64,000 nucleotides of DNA from Rhodospirillales bacterium (GTDB lineage Bacteria; Pseudomonadota; Alphaproteobacteria; Acetobacterales; Acetobacteraceae), in contig JANXSM010000129.1 in the NCBI GenBank assembly GCA_025352665.1, forward strand, positions 1 to 64,000, in the 5' to 3' direction. Shown one piece after another: positions 43,490 to 51,908 of this stretch. The notes under the pieces were generated by a model. The model had not been told where the DNA came from and did not search any database. It saw only the letters and a list, made by a program, of their open reading frames with translations. Each line of letters opens with the position of its first letter. The stretch's first letter is position 1. The translations under genes and the position numbers were made by a program.

Positions 43490-44652
43490 GCTTCCTGGTA
43501 GGTGGCGGCGAAACGTTCCAGGCGGTCCATCGCCTCGGTGAGGTTCTCCGGGCTTTTGGCGTAGCACAGGCGCACCAGGCCGGCGGCCCCCAGACCGAAG
43601 GCCTCGCCGGGCGCCATGCCGATCTTGGCTTCGACAACGGCGCGTTTGCAGAAGGTCAACGTGTCCGTCACCCCGTCGACGCTGAACATGGCGTAGAACG
43701 AGCCGTTGTTGGGGATGTTGCGGATACGGGGCATGCGGCCAAGACGCTCGTTGACAATGTTGCGTCCGGCAGCGCACCGGGCGACGAAGGATTCGATGAA
43801 CGCCTCACCGTCGTTCAGCGCCGCGATGGCGCCATATTGCAGAAAGGTCGGCGCGCCAGAGGTGTTGAACTGCACCAGCTTCTCGAACGACGCCGTCATG
43901 CCCTCCGGATAAACCAGCCAGCCGAGCCGCCAGCCGGTCATCGCCCAGGATTTCGAAAAACTTCCGATGATGAACACCGGGTCATCCGGGCCTGCGATGT
44001 CGAGCATCGAGAAGGCAACTTTCCGGTCGTAGACGATGCGGTGGTAAACCTCGTCGGACAGGATGGCGATGTTGCGTTCGCGGGCGAAGGCCAGCAGGCG
44101 CTCGCCTTCGGCACGTTCCAGCATGAAGCCGGTCGGGTTGCCGGGCGAGGCCAAATAGATGAGCTTGGTGCGCGCGTCGCAGGCGGCGAACACGGCGTCG
44201 AGATCGAGGGACCAGCCGGCGTCGCCGCGGCCCATTGAGACTTCGCGGATTGTGGCACCGTTCATCTGCATGGCGCGGCAGATGTTGGGCCAGGAAGGCG
44301 TGATGGCGACGATGTTGTCGCCTTGGTCGATCATCGCCTGGGCCACCAGCATGACGGCGCTCATGCCCGAGGACGTGAGGGTGATGCGGCGTTCCGGCAG
44401 CTCGATGCCGTAGGTACGACGGTGATAGTCGACCAGCGCCTGGCGCATCGGGTCGATGCCGCGATTGTGCGCGTAGAATGTGTGGCCGTCGGCCATGGCC
44501 TTCGCCGCGGCGTCGCAGATGAAGGCTGGGGTGGGCACGTCGGGCTCACCAGCCCACATCCCTATGACGCCTTCGACGTCAAAACCCATGCGCCAGACAT
44601 CGATGATCGGGCTGTCTTCCAGCGTTTCGATACCCGGTCGGATCAGCCCCAT
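43486..44652 (-). CDS. PLP-dependent class I/II aminotransferase
   Basis: This 388-residue fold-type I enzyme contains the cofactor motifs SSGMSAVMLVAQA, SPGNPTG (substrate carboxylate and PLP contact), DEVYHRIVY (Asp with PLP pyridine) and the Schiff-base Lys in GSFSKSWAMTGWRLG near residue 240. The C-terminal Arg in LVRLCYAKS should bind the substrate carboxylate. It is similar to aspartate and aromatic aminotransferases; the substrate is not determined. It is the first gene of a four-gene operon with the P1 peptidase, HpnL-like protein and EEP hydrolase. Confidence 0.9.
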   Translation of the reverse strand: MGLIRPGIETLEDSPIIDVWRMGFDVEGVIGMWAGEPDVPTPAFICDAAAKAMADGHTFYAHNRGIDPMRQALVDYHRRTYGIELPERRITLTSSGMSAVMLVAQAMIDQGDNIVAITPSWPNICRAMQMNGATIREVSMGRGDAGWSLDLDAVFAACDARTKLIYLASPGNPTGFMLERAEGERLLAFARERNIAILSDEVYHRIVYDRKVAFSMLDIAGPDDPVFIIGSFSKSWAMTGWRLGWLVYPEGMTASFEKLVQFNTSGAPTFLQYGAIAALNDGEAFIESFVARCAAGRNIVNERLGRMPRIRNIPNNGSFYAMFSVDGVTDTLTFCKRAVVEAKIGMAPGEAFGLGAAGLVRLCYAKSPENLTEAMDRLERFAATYQEA

Positions 44653-44800
44653 GTTTCGCCCCTGTCGTGCACGGTCGGCATGCAAGCCCTTGGCCCGCGC
44701 CGGGTCAACCATTGCCGTGCGCAGAGCAGGGGAGAAGGTGGTACGGCGCGTGCAGTGACGGCTGGATCGCAACCGTCCGGTGTCACCGAAAAGGGTCGCC

Positions 44801-45346
44801 ATGATCACGCCGCAAGCTGCCGTTGCCGCCGTCCAGCCCGGGGTTTTCCTGGGATCCGCCCCCCCGGCGGACGATCCGCCGGAGCACGAGATCAGCTTTC
44901 GTGACGTCCTGTCGGCATTGAACCCTCTGCAGTATCTGCCGGGGGTGGGCACAATCTACCGGGCCATGACCGGCGATCGGCCGCCCGAGGCGGTGCGGGC
45001 GATAGGGTCGATGATCGTGGGCGGCCTGCTCGGTGGGCCGATCGGGGTGGCGATCAGTGCGGTGAGCGCCTTCATGCAGCATGTGACCGGGATCGACATG
45101 GACAATGTCGCTCATGACGTGTTGGCGAGCGTGGGGCTGGTGGATAAGACTCCCGCGGCGGTGACCGTCGCCACACCACCACCGGCCGCACTGCCGCCGC
45201 CGGCTGCGCCGGCGACCCTGGCCCGCAGCGCCACGGCGGCGGAGGCGCCGCTCTACCTGGCGCATGAGCAGTCAGTTTGTGCGAACGATGCGGTGCTTCC
45301 ACGGCTTGCCCTGGCGGCTTATGGCCGGGCGCTCGGCCGAGTTTAG
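44801..45346 (+). CDS. hypothetical protein with glycine-rich membrane-like segment
   Basis: This 181-residue protein of unknown function has a conserved-looking central block (about residues 40-100: LSALNPLQYLPGVGTIYRAM, TGDRPPEA, then a Gly/Ile-rich hydrophobic segment SMIVGGLLGGPIGVAISAVS). A Pro/Ala-rich tail follows. I have the impression that this block recurs in Rhodospirillales hypotheticals. The start has AAGGG seven bases upstream; a GTG at 44780 is the alternative. It is divergent from the aminotransferase operon and ends at a stem-loop. Confidence 0.7.
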   Translation: MITPQAAVAAVQPGVFLGSAPPADDPPEHEISFRDVLSALNPLQYLPGVGTIYRAMTGDRPPEAVRAIGSMIVGGLLGGPIGVAISAVSAFMQHVTGIDMDNVAHDVLASVGLVDKTPAAVTVATPPPAALPPPAAPATLARSATAAEAPLYLAHEQSVCANDAVLPRLALAAYGRALGRV

Positions 45347-45393
45347 AGCGTGATTCAGACCTTTCGGTGATCGGACCTTCGGTCATCACGCTC
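45346..45393. repeat. stem-loop repeat at gene 3' end
   Basis: GAGCGTGAT and ATCACGCTC form perfect nine-base arms around a 30-base loop that itself contains an inner GTGATCGG/CGGTCATCAC repeat. It begins at the stop codon of the preceding gene. No T-run follows on the plus strand. It is followed by TCATACCAATCCGCCTTGA, a phrase that recurs elsewhere in the window. Confidence 0.65.
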
Positions 45394-45445
45394 TCATACC
45401 AATCCGCCTTGAGCCTGACGTTGCTTGAGAAGCTGATCGCGGCGC

Positions 45446-45835
45446 TCAACGCGACGACGCGGGTGACTTTGCCGACGGATGCGCCGGGTTGAGCGGACCG
45501 GGCTTGAGGGATGACAGGGGGAAGCGGGCGACTTCTGCCATGAGGACGGCCACACCTTCGGCCTTGGAGCGGATGATCCGTTCGCCGCGGGTGGCATCGG
45601 CGTCGGTGGCGTCGCCGCAAGCGCCTTCTTCGCGCAGGTCCTGGCTTTGCCAGCCGAAGCCGACTGCGCGCCCCTCGGCGCGGAGGTAGTGGTATTGCTG
45701 CTCGATTCCGATGGTGCTGGGGGCGAAGTCAGCGCGGGCCTCGTTGCGGACCAGGTCGGGGCGGGCATGCATCATCTGCGAGGTTTCGGAGCTGCCGCCG
45801 TGGATGCCGTGGCGGTGTTGAGCGGGGCGCGCTGA
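45446..45835 (-). pseudogene. creatininase-family C-terminal remnant
   Basis: The minus strand reads IHGGSSETSQMMHARPDLVR, the metal-binding and active-site block of creatininase/MftE-type amidohydrolases. A plausible C-terminal region of about 100 residues follows, ending at a TGA. The first half of the family (about 130 residues, including the HLPxG-type start) is missing. Coding resemblance stops abruptly near 45835, where an opposing gene remnant begins. It is therefore a 5'-truncated gene. Confidence 0.55.
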
Positions 45836-45840
45836 CGCGC

Positions 45841-46245
45841 GTGCTGCTGGTGCACGCCCATCCGGTGGAGGAGAGCTACAATCGGGCGTTGCGAGACCGG
45901 ATCGTGGCGGCGCTGGAGACACGGCACGAGGTGGATGTGCTGGATCTATATGCCGAGGGGTTCGACCCGGTGACGTCGCGCGCGGAACGGCTTGGCTATC
46001 ACGACGTGCCCGCCAATATCGATCCGGTGCGGCCCTATGTCGATCGGGTGATGCTACCCGGAGTTTCGTTTCACATCGAGCCCGATGGCAATGCGCGCGG
46101 AGGGCTCACGCATTTGCAGAAACCGGGGGCGGTGGTGACCTATGGGCAGACGCGGTGGCGGGCGTTCCTGATGGGCGGTTATCCGCGCAAGATCGTGCAG
46201 CGGTATCGCCTGAGGTTGAACCAGCCGTGCGATATTGGTCAATGA
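45841..46245 (+). pseudogene. flavodoxin-fold NAD(P)H oxidoreductase remnant with internal deletion
   Basis: The N-terminus (LLVHAHPVEESYNRALRDRI, then EVDVLDLYAEGFDPVTSRAE) is typical of NQO/Flavodoxin_2 reductases. After PVRPYVDR it jumps straight to VMLPGVSFHIEPDG. The FxFPTWWYGxPAxLKGWxDR core (about 35-40 residues that bind FMN) is absent, and the C-terminus is cut. Only 134 residues remain of the usual 190 or more. A GTG is the only start. It is non-functional by inspection. Confidence 0.6.
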
Positions 46246-46407
46246 TCTGGTGCGGCCCCTCCGAAAGTCTGCTGATTTCCGTGACAAAGAGGCCCCTGCC
46301 CTTCGGTCTATTGCGGCTACGGCGCCACCATCCGGCCCGTAATCTGCGGAATGGTTAAGTAAAGCTACGTATTGCCATTCTTCATAGAATATATTCTTTA
46401 TACGTTC

Positions 46408-47019
46408 ATGTTCCCTTATGTTCCAGTCGCCCTAACCGAGCGCTTTTCGCTGTCCCTGGAAGGGCTGTATCAGGCGGTGGCTGCGCGGATTGCGGGCAAT
46501 GCGCTGTCGGGGGCTTTGATCCTGCTGATCTGCGGGCGGCTGCGTCGGATCGAGACGCGGGTGCTGTGGCTGATTGCGGCGATCCGGGAGGGACGGCTGC
46601 GGGGTGGCTGGGTTTGCCCCGGGCGGGCGGCTGTGGTGCGGACGGAGCGTGTGCGGCCACCTGTGTCGCTGTTGCCGCGCGGGTTTGCCTGGCTGGTGGT
46701 GCTGGTGCCTTACAAGGCGGCGGGGTTTGGCAGCCAGTTGGCCCATCTGTTCACCGATCCCGAGATGGTGGCGCTGCTGGCGGCCTCGCCCCAGTTGCGC
46801 AAGGCGCTGCGTCCGCTGTGCCGGATGCTCGGGATCGATCGGACGTTGATTGCGCCGGTGGTGCCCTTGCCGGTGGCGCCAGTCGAGGCGGTTGAGGCGG
46901 TTGACATGGTCGCGCCGGTCGAACCCGTTTTTCCGGTTGAGCTGGATGGCGTTGTGGCGGCTCTGGGCCTGACCCTGGCGGAGCCACCGGCGGGCGATCG
47001 GTTTTTCGACCCCGCGTGA
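46408..47019 (+). CDS. orphan hypothetical protein with AT-rich flanks
   Basis: This 203-residue protein has unknown function. The first 70 residues hold one or two hydrophobic stretches (AGNALSGALILLICGRLRRIET, VLWLIAAIREGRL). Residues 90-150 contain LLPRGFAWLVVLVPYKAAGF, GSQLAHLFTDPEMVALLAASPQ and LRPLCRMLGI, a block that I associate with a multi-copy hypothetical family in Acetobacteraceae (inference). The C-terminus is Val/Pro/Glu-rich. The ATG at 46408 follows an unusually AT-rich 35-base leader (ATAGAATATATTCTTTATAC), and another AT-rich stretch lies just after the gene. Confidence 0.6.
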   Translation: MFPYVPVALTERFSLSLEGLYQAVAARIAGNALSGALILLICGRLRRIETRVLWLIAAIREGRLRGGWVCPGRAAVVRTERVRPPVSLLPRGFAWLVVLVPYKAAGFGSQLAHLFTDPEMVALLAASPQLRKALRPLCRMLGIDRTLIAPVVPLPVAPVEAVEAVDMVAPVEPVFPVELDGVVAALGLTLAEPPAGDRFFDPA

Positions 47020-47080
47020 CGGCTGGGGTTTGGCTGGTCCATTTTGTTACGTTATCGTAATATTATACCGTTTTCCCATG

Positions 47081-47100
47081 CCGGCCTTAGGAACGGCCGG
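47081..47100. terminator. hairpin after cytosine deaminase gene
   Basis: CCGGCC-TTAGGAAC-GGCCGG is a perfect six-base stem. On the minus strand it is followed by CATGGGAAAA rather than T residues, so termination efficiency is uncertain. It lies between the convergent ends of the orphan gene and the deaminase. Confidence 0.35.
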
Positions 47101-47129
47101 ACGGATGGGCGGCGCTTCGCTTGCCTGTC

Positions 47130-48353
47130 CTATAGAACTGCGTCGAGTTCCGCGTAGTTGGGCAGGGTGGTGTCGATCCTCTGGCCGGCTCTGAGCACGA
47201 CACGATCCGACTGGGGGCGGGAGAGCAGCTCGTTGAGGGTGCGGGCCTTGAACAGGATCAGGTCGGCCACGACACCTTCTGCGATCCGGCCGACTGGCAG
47301 GCCCATGATCTCCGCAGGGGTGGTGCAGACCGCGCGATACCAGGTGCCGTGGGGATGGTCGAGATGGGCGATGCGCACCGCCTCGCGATAGACTTCCAGC
47401 AGGTCGTGATCGCCATAGGCGTAGAAGGGGTCTCGGCAGTTGTCGCTGGCAACGGCCACGCGCAGGCCGCGGGCGGCCATTTCGTGGAGCAGGGTGACCC
47501 CGCGCCGGCGCGGGGTGCGGTGAGGCGTACGGTCCTGCAGATACATGTTGCACATGGGCAGGCTGACGACGTCGATGCCGGCTTCCGCCATGAGGTCGAG
47601 TGTGCGGTCGATCTCGCTGTCGCTCTGCACGGTAAGACTGCAGCAATGGCCGACCAGGATGGCGTGGGGGAACTTCATGTCCAACGCCGCCTGGGCCAGC
47701 AGCGGCAGGGCGCGGGCCGTGGGGTCCAGCGTTTCGTCCATGTGCAGGTCGAGATCGAGGCCGTGGTCGGCGGCCAGGCGGAGCAGGGTAGCGATGCGTT
47801 CGTCGAGCCGGTCCATCGGATAGATCACGCCGCCCATCTGGCCCTTGGTGGCGGCGACCAGTCGGGCGAGTTCGCTGGCGTACTCGGCATCCTCGAGGAG
47901 AGGGAGCCCGACGATGGCGGTGGCCTGGAGTTCGATGCGGCCGGCCCATTCGGCGCGCAGTTCGGCGAACAACGGCCAGGAGATGCGGTGCTGCGGGCTG
48001 GCGCTGTCCAGATGCGTGCGGATCGCGACGGTGCCGTGGGCATAGGCGCAACGCAGGCCGAATTCGAAACGGGTACGAACGTCGGACAGTGACCAATGAG
48101 CCTGGCGGTCGGCGCCGACGGCTGCGAGGGCGCCGGCGAAGCTGCCGTCCGGGTTGGGGCTGCGCTGCCAGATGTGGCCTTTGTCGAGATGCGTGTGCAG
48201 ATCGACCAGACCGGGAAACACCAGGCCGCCAGCGAGGTCGGTCGCACCGTCTGCGGCAAGTGTCGAAGCGGGGTGGATCTGTGCGATCCGCCCCGCTTCG
48301 ATCACAATATCGACGAGCGCGCCTTCGGGCAGGCGTGCATTGGTAAGAATCAT
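47130..48353 (-). CDS. cytosine deaminase-like amidohydrolase
   Basis: This 407-residue metal-dependent hydrolase of the CodA/amidohydrolase superfamily has the metal site HTHLDKGH near residue 57, DLHMDETLDP near 205, the ILVGHCCSL His near 235 and catalytic Asp in VASDNCRDPFYAYGDHDLLE near 305. The HTHLDK pattern is characteristic of cytosine deaminase-type enzymes; the actual substrate could be another cyclic amine or amide. It follows a THI5-like binding-protein gene by seven bases, suggesting that the imported compound is deaminated. Confidence 0.88.
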   Translation of the reverse strand: MILTNARLPEGALVDIVIEAGRIAQIHPASTLAADGATDLAGGLVFPGLVDLHTHLDKGHIWQRSPNPDGSFAGALAAVGADRQAHWSLSDVRTRFEFGLRCAYAHGTVAIRTHLDSASPQHRISWPLFAELRAEWAGRIELQATAIVGLPLLEDAEYASELARLVAATKGQMGGVIYPMDRLDERIATLLRLAADHGLDLDLHMDETLDPTARALPLLAQAALDMKFPHAILVGHCCSLTVQSDSEIDRTLDLMAEAGIDVVSLPMCNMYLQDRTPHRTPRRRGVTLLHEMAARGLRVAVASDNCRDPFYAYGDHDLLEVYREAVRIAHLDHPHGTWYRAVCTTPAEIMGLPVGRIAEGVVADLILFKARTLNELLSRPQSDRVVLRAGQRIDTTLPNYAELDAVL

Positions 48354-48360
48354 TTCGGCT

Positions 48361-49356
48361 TCATGCCCATGGCATAGCATGGCCGACGAACTGGTTGGTG
48401 AAGGCCTTCTTCACGTCCAGATCCGCCTTGTAGAGACCGGCGCCCGCCATGACGTCCAGAAACTCCTGCCAGCGCGCCTCGGGCATCACGCCGATGCCCG
48501 CCTTGAGGCTGTCGCCGGAATCCATAATTCCGTATTCGCGCATCATCTTGCGGGCGTTGTCGATGGTCTCCTGCGACATGTTCTTGTTGGTGGCGCGGAT
48601 CAGCGCGTCGCCGGGGGCGGGGTCGCCGTACATGTAGCTGTACCAGCCTTCGATGGAGGCCTCGACCAAGGCCTTCACGATGTCGGGCTTGTCCGCGACC
48701 ATTTTGGACTGCACGAGAACCACGGTCGACCAGCTGGAATAACTGTTGTCGGCGAGCAGGTTGACGACTGGCTTGACGCCGCCGGCGCGTTCGATCTGGA
48801 ACGGCTCGGAGGAGACGAAGCCTTCCTGGATCAGGTTCTTGTCAGCCAGGAAAGGCGCCATGGAGAAGTTGTAGGGGCGGATCTGGTCATCGGTGAAGCC
48901 GAACTTCGCGCGCAGCAACAGCCAGTAGCCGGTGCGGGCACCGGACGAGATCATGATCGGCTTGCCCGTCATCTCGGCGAGCGTATCGGCGCCCATGCCG
49001 GGGTGCGAGATCAGCACCTGTGGATCTTTCTGAAAGAAGGCCGCGACCGCCACCACGGGAATGCTCTGCTGCACCATGCCCAGCGCGCCCGAGCTGCCGG
49101 AGCTCAGTTGCGCATCCACCAGCCCGGCCATGACGGCGGCGTTGCCGTTGATCTGCGGGCCACCCATCTCGATGGTCACGTCCAGCCCGTGCTTCTTGTA
49201 GAAGCCCATGGCGACGGCCCAGTAACCGCCCTGCTCACCTTCGGCCAGCCAGTCGGTGCCGAAGGTTAATTTGGTCTGTGCGAAGGCGGGGCCTGCGGCT
49301 GCGGACAGCAGCAGGCCTAGGGCGGTCAGTGCATTGGCCGCCAACCGTTTCGTCAT
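48361..49356 (-). CDS. NMT1/THI5-like ABC substrate-binding protein
   Basis: This 331-residue periplasmic binding protein has a signal peptide (MTKRLAANALTALGLLLSAA, cleavage at AFA-Q). The mature start KLTFGTDWLAEGEQGGYWAVAMGFYKKHGLDV is typical of the NMT1/THI5 class, which binds pyrimidine, HMP or related heterocycles as well as nitrate and sulfonates. Its coupling with a cytosine deaminase-type gene favours a pyrimidine-like ligand. No permease or ATPase gene is adjacent. Confidence 0.88.
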   Translation of the reverse strand: MTKRLAANALTALGLLLSAAAGPAFAQTKLTFGTDWLAEGEQGGYWAVAMGFYKKHGLDVTIEMGGPQINGNAAVMAGLVDAQLSSGSSGALGMVQQSIPVVAVAAFFQKDPQVLISHPGMGADTLAEMTGKPIMISSGARTGYWLLLRAKFGFTDDQIRPYNFSMAPFLADKNLIQEGFVSSEPFQIERAGGVKPVVNLLADNSYSSWSTVVLVQSKMVADKPDIVKALVEASIEGWYSYMYGDPAPGDALIRATNKNMSQETIDNARKMMREYGIMDSGDSLKAGIGVMPEARWQEFLDVMAGAGLYKADLDVKKAFTNQFVGHAMPWA

Positions 49357-49428
49357 GCGTTCATTCCAGGGCTGTTCCGCCTCGTCGACAGGCGGAACAG
49401 CCCTCATGCCATTGATCGGCGGAGATCC

Positions 49429-49728
49429 TCAATAGGTGCTGGCGAGGTAGGCGGCGATGGTCTTGGCGTCCGCCTCGTCGATCGGGGCGCGGTAGACGGC
49501 GATCATCTTCTTCACCTCGGCGTCCCAGAACGCCAGGCCCTTCTGAGAGGGCTGGAAGGCGATGTAGTCGACCGAGTGGCAGGCGGCGCAAACCTGGGCG
49601 GTGTCTGATCCGGGGCCGGGTTTGAGGGTAGCCGTGGGCTCCGGCAGCTCATAGCTGCGCGGGGCGGCCGTGGCCAGGCCGGCGCCTGCGAGCAGGATGG
49701 CCAGGCCGGCGAGGATTGTCTTGTGCAT
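49429..49728 (-). CDS. SorB-like monoheme cytochrome c
   Basis: This 99-residue exported cytochrome has a signal peptide (HKTILAGLAILLAGAGLATA) and one heme site CAACHSVDYIAF near residue 47. The expected Met ligand may be in KKMIAVY. Directly downstream (eleven bases) of the SorA-like molybdoenzyme, it fits the heme subunit of a sulfite:cytochrome c oxidoreductase. AGGA lies before the start. Confidence 0.88.
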   Translation of the reverse strand: MHKTILAGLAILLAGAGLATAAPRSYELPEPTATLKPGPGSDTAQVCAACHSVDYIAFQPSQKGLAFWDAEVKKMIAVYRAPIDEADAKTIAAYLASTY

Positions 49729-49739
49729 CCGATGTGTCC

Positions 49740-50927
49740 TCACGCTGCCACCAGCCTGGTGGTCTCGACGACGTTGCGCATGTAGCCGGACGGGTTCCAA
49801 CTGGGCTCGAGCGGCTGGGTTTCGCCGGTGGCCCCAGTGGCCCGCACGCGGATGGCGTGCTCGCCCGGGAGCAGTTGCACGCTGAGCCGCCACTCGCGGA
49901 ACGAGTATTTGCCGAGCGAGACGCCGAGGGTTACGGTCTGCCAGGGACCGCCATCGATGGAGACGGCGACGCCTGCGATGCCGGCCCCGCCATCGAAGGC
50001 GATGCCGCGCAAGGGCGTGGGGGCGGACGCGGGGACGTGGGCGCCGTCGAGTACGCTGGTGAGAAAGGAGCGGATGTTGAAGCGGCCGATCGGCACGGTG
50101 GCCGCCGGCGCCTTGCCCGGTTCGACGCAGGCGCAGGCGTTGTCGGGGATGCGGTAGGCGGATTTCATCCAGAAACCATCGAACACATGGTCGAGCACCT
50201 CGATCTCGCTGAGATGCTTCATCCAGTAGGTGCCGTAGTAGCCGGGAACGACGAGGCGGACGGGATAGCCGTTGAGCCAGGGCAACTCGGCGCCGTTCAT
50301 CTCGTAGGCAAGCATGACCTCGCCGTCCTGGGCGTGGTCGATGTCAAGCGCCTTCACGAAGTCGGGGGTTTCAGGCAGGACCGGGCCGTCGAGCCCGTTG
50401 AACGAGACCTGTTTGGCGCCCGCCTGCACGCCGCAGCGGTCGAGCACGGTTTTGAGGGCGACGCCCTTCCAGCGGGCGTTGCCCATGGCGCCGTTGCCGA
50501 GTTGGCCACCGGCGACGCGGGGTTCAATGAGGGCGCGACTGTTGCCGGAGCACTGGTGGACGGCGACCAGCTCGATCGCCGGTAGCGCCTTGAGGTCGGC
50601 GAGGGTGAGTGCCAGTGGCCGGTCCACCTTGCCCTTTATGGTGACCTGGTAAGTGTCGGGGTCGATTTCGGTGGGGATGCCGGCGAGGTGATAGCGCACG
50701 AAGAACGCGTCGTTGGGGGTAAGCAGGCCTTCGTTGAAGACGGCGAAGGGGGTTTCCAGCTGCGGCGGGCGGACACTGAGGCCGATCAGCGGGCGTTTGC
50801 CGGGCACCGTGATGAGTGGGCGCACGCCGTTGGCGAACGGCATGGTGACCGTGTCGGCCCGTGCCGCGATGGGCGCCATGACGGCGGCGGCCGCGGCGGA
50901 TTGCAGAATTTTGCGTCTGTTGAACAT
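49740..50927 (-). CDS. SorA-like sulfite dehydrogenase molybdopterin subunit
   Basis: This 395-residue periplasmic molybdenum enzyme has a Tat signal peptide (NRRKILQSAAAAAVMAPIAA). The sulfite-oxidase-type Mo domain includes the Mo-coordinating Cys in VAVHQCSGNSRAL near residue 125, and PWLNGYPVRLVVPGYYGTYWMKHL follows. A C-terminal dimerisation domain lies from about residue 275. With the cytochrome c encoded next it would oxidise sulfite to sulfate. The ribosome site GGGAGGAACAAC precedes the start. Confidence 0.92.
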   Translation of the reverse strand: MFNRRKILQSAAAAAVMAPIAARADTVTMPFANGVRPLITVPGKRPLIGLSVRPPQLETPFAVFNEGLLTPNDAFFVRYHLAGIPTEIDPDTYQVTIKGKVDRPLALTLADLKALPAIELVAVHQCSGNSRALIEPRVAGGQLGNGAMGNARWKGVALKTVLDRCGVQAGAKQVSFNGLDGPVLPETPDFVKALDIDHAQDGEVMLAYEMNGAELPWLNGYPVRLVVPGYYGTYWMKHLSEIEVLDHVFDGFWMKSAYRIPDNACACVEPGKAPAATVPIGRFNIRSFLTSVLDGAHVPASAPTPLRGIAFDGGAGIAGVAVSIDGGPWQTVTLGVSLGKYSFREWRLSVQLLPGEHAIRVRATGATGETQPLEPSWNPSGYMRNVVETTRLVAA

Positions 50928-51007
50928 GTTGTTCCTCCCGTTGCCGACAGTGTCGTCCAGGCCGGATTGCTGGCGCAATAGACTCCGTGCGCCACAGTGG
51001 ACGACTG

Positions 51008-51110
51008 GTGCGCCGCGGGCGGACGCTTAGTGCGCCGCGGGCGGACGCTTAGTGCGCCGCGGGCGAACGCTTAGTGCGCCGCGGGCGAACGCTTAGTGCG
51101 CCGCGGGCGC
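51008..51110. repeat. 22-bp tandem repeat starting at a gene's stop codon
   Basis: Four near-identical 22-base units (51008-51029, 51030-51051, 51052-51073, 51074-51095) and a partial fifth lie in tandem. Each has the core GTGCGCCGCGGGCG and ends in ACGCTTA. The first two units have GG and the next two GA at one position. The GST-family gene's stop codon (51093-51095) and its last codons are themselves the fourth and fifth units, so the array looks like serial duplication of the gene's 3' end. Confidence 0.88.
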
Positions 51111-51749
51111 GCCAGGCTGGTGCTGCGGGAGGGCGGCGGCGATGGCGGGAAGGGCCACGCAGGCGTCGGCGATGCGCTGTATGGTGGGAAACCGGGCGAT
51201 GTCGATCTGAAAACCCTTGGCGCCAATCACCTGGCTCATCAGGCAGAGATCGGCGATGCTGGGCGTGTCGCCGTGGCAGAAACTGCCTGTCTCCATGTCT
51301 GACGCCAGGCGGAGCTCACCGATCCGCAGGCCTTCGGTGAACCAGTGACGGATCCAGGCGGTGCGGGTCGCCTCGTCGATGGCCATGGATTGGGCGAGAT
51401 AGCGGCGGACGCGCGGCACGATCAGCGGGTGGTGATCAGCCGCCCAGATGAGCGCCAGAGCCCGCACCCGCGCGCGGGCCTGGGGGCCGAGCGGCAGCAG
51501 TGCCGGGGCCGGGTGCATTTCCTCCAGATACTCCAGGATCGCCATGGACTGGGTGAGGATCGGGCCGCCATCGATGATCAGCGTGGGGACGACTGCCTGG
51601 GGGTTGACCGCGGTGTAGTCGTCGTCGTGCTGGGCGCCAGCGTCGAGGTCGATCATCTGCTCGGTGAAGGCGAGGCCTTTGAGATTGAGCGCCATGCGGA
51701 CCCGAAACGTCGCGGCCGAACGCCAGAAGCCGTACATCCTGATCGCCAT
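51093..51749 (-). CDS. glutathione S-transferase / maleylacetoacetate isomerase-like
   Basis: This 218-residue zeta-class-like GST has MYGFWRSAATFRVRMAL (active-site Ser region, like the SSCSWRVR of MaiA), VNPQAVVPTLI and LTQSMAILEYLEE in the thioredoxin-like half. PSIADLCLMSQV is in the helical half. MaiA isomerises maleylacetoacetate in tyrosine catabolism; no partner genes (hmgA, fahA) are adjacent, so the assignment is tentative. The start at 51749 has GGAG about nine bases upstream. Confidence 0.82.
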   Translation of the reverse strand: MAIRMYGFWRSAATFRVRMALNLKGLAFTEQMIDLDAGAQHDDDYTAVNPQAVVPTLIIDGGPILTQSMAILEYLEEMHPAPALLPLGPQARARVRALALIWAADHHPLIVPRVRRYLAQSMAIDEATRTAWIRHWFTEGLRIGELRLASDMETGSFCHGDTPSIADLCLMSQVIGAKGFQIDIARFPTIQRIADACVALPAIAAALPQHQPGAPAAH

Positions 51750-51908
51750 CGCCGCCTCTCCTGCCTTGCGCAAGGCCAAACCTACGGTCGCCGTTGGAGC
51801 CAGAGCAAGTACGGAGCCCGCTCTTCACCGGACGTTAGGGTTTTGCCGCGCCAATGCGGTGCCCGGCGCGTGATGCGGAGCTGGGCGAACAGTTTAGGAA
51901 GGCGAGCG

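Noticed and set aside
47041-47075. Zur-type operator in the AT-rich stretch
   Set aside because: The palindrome TTACG-TTAT-CGTAA does not match the usual ATGTTATAnnATAACAT core, and no zinc gene is adjacent.
51008-51110. CRISPR-like array
   Set aside because: Units are contiguous with no spacers and no cas genes, so this is a simple tandem repeat.
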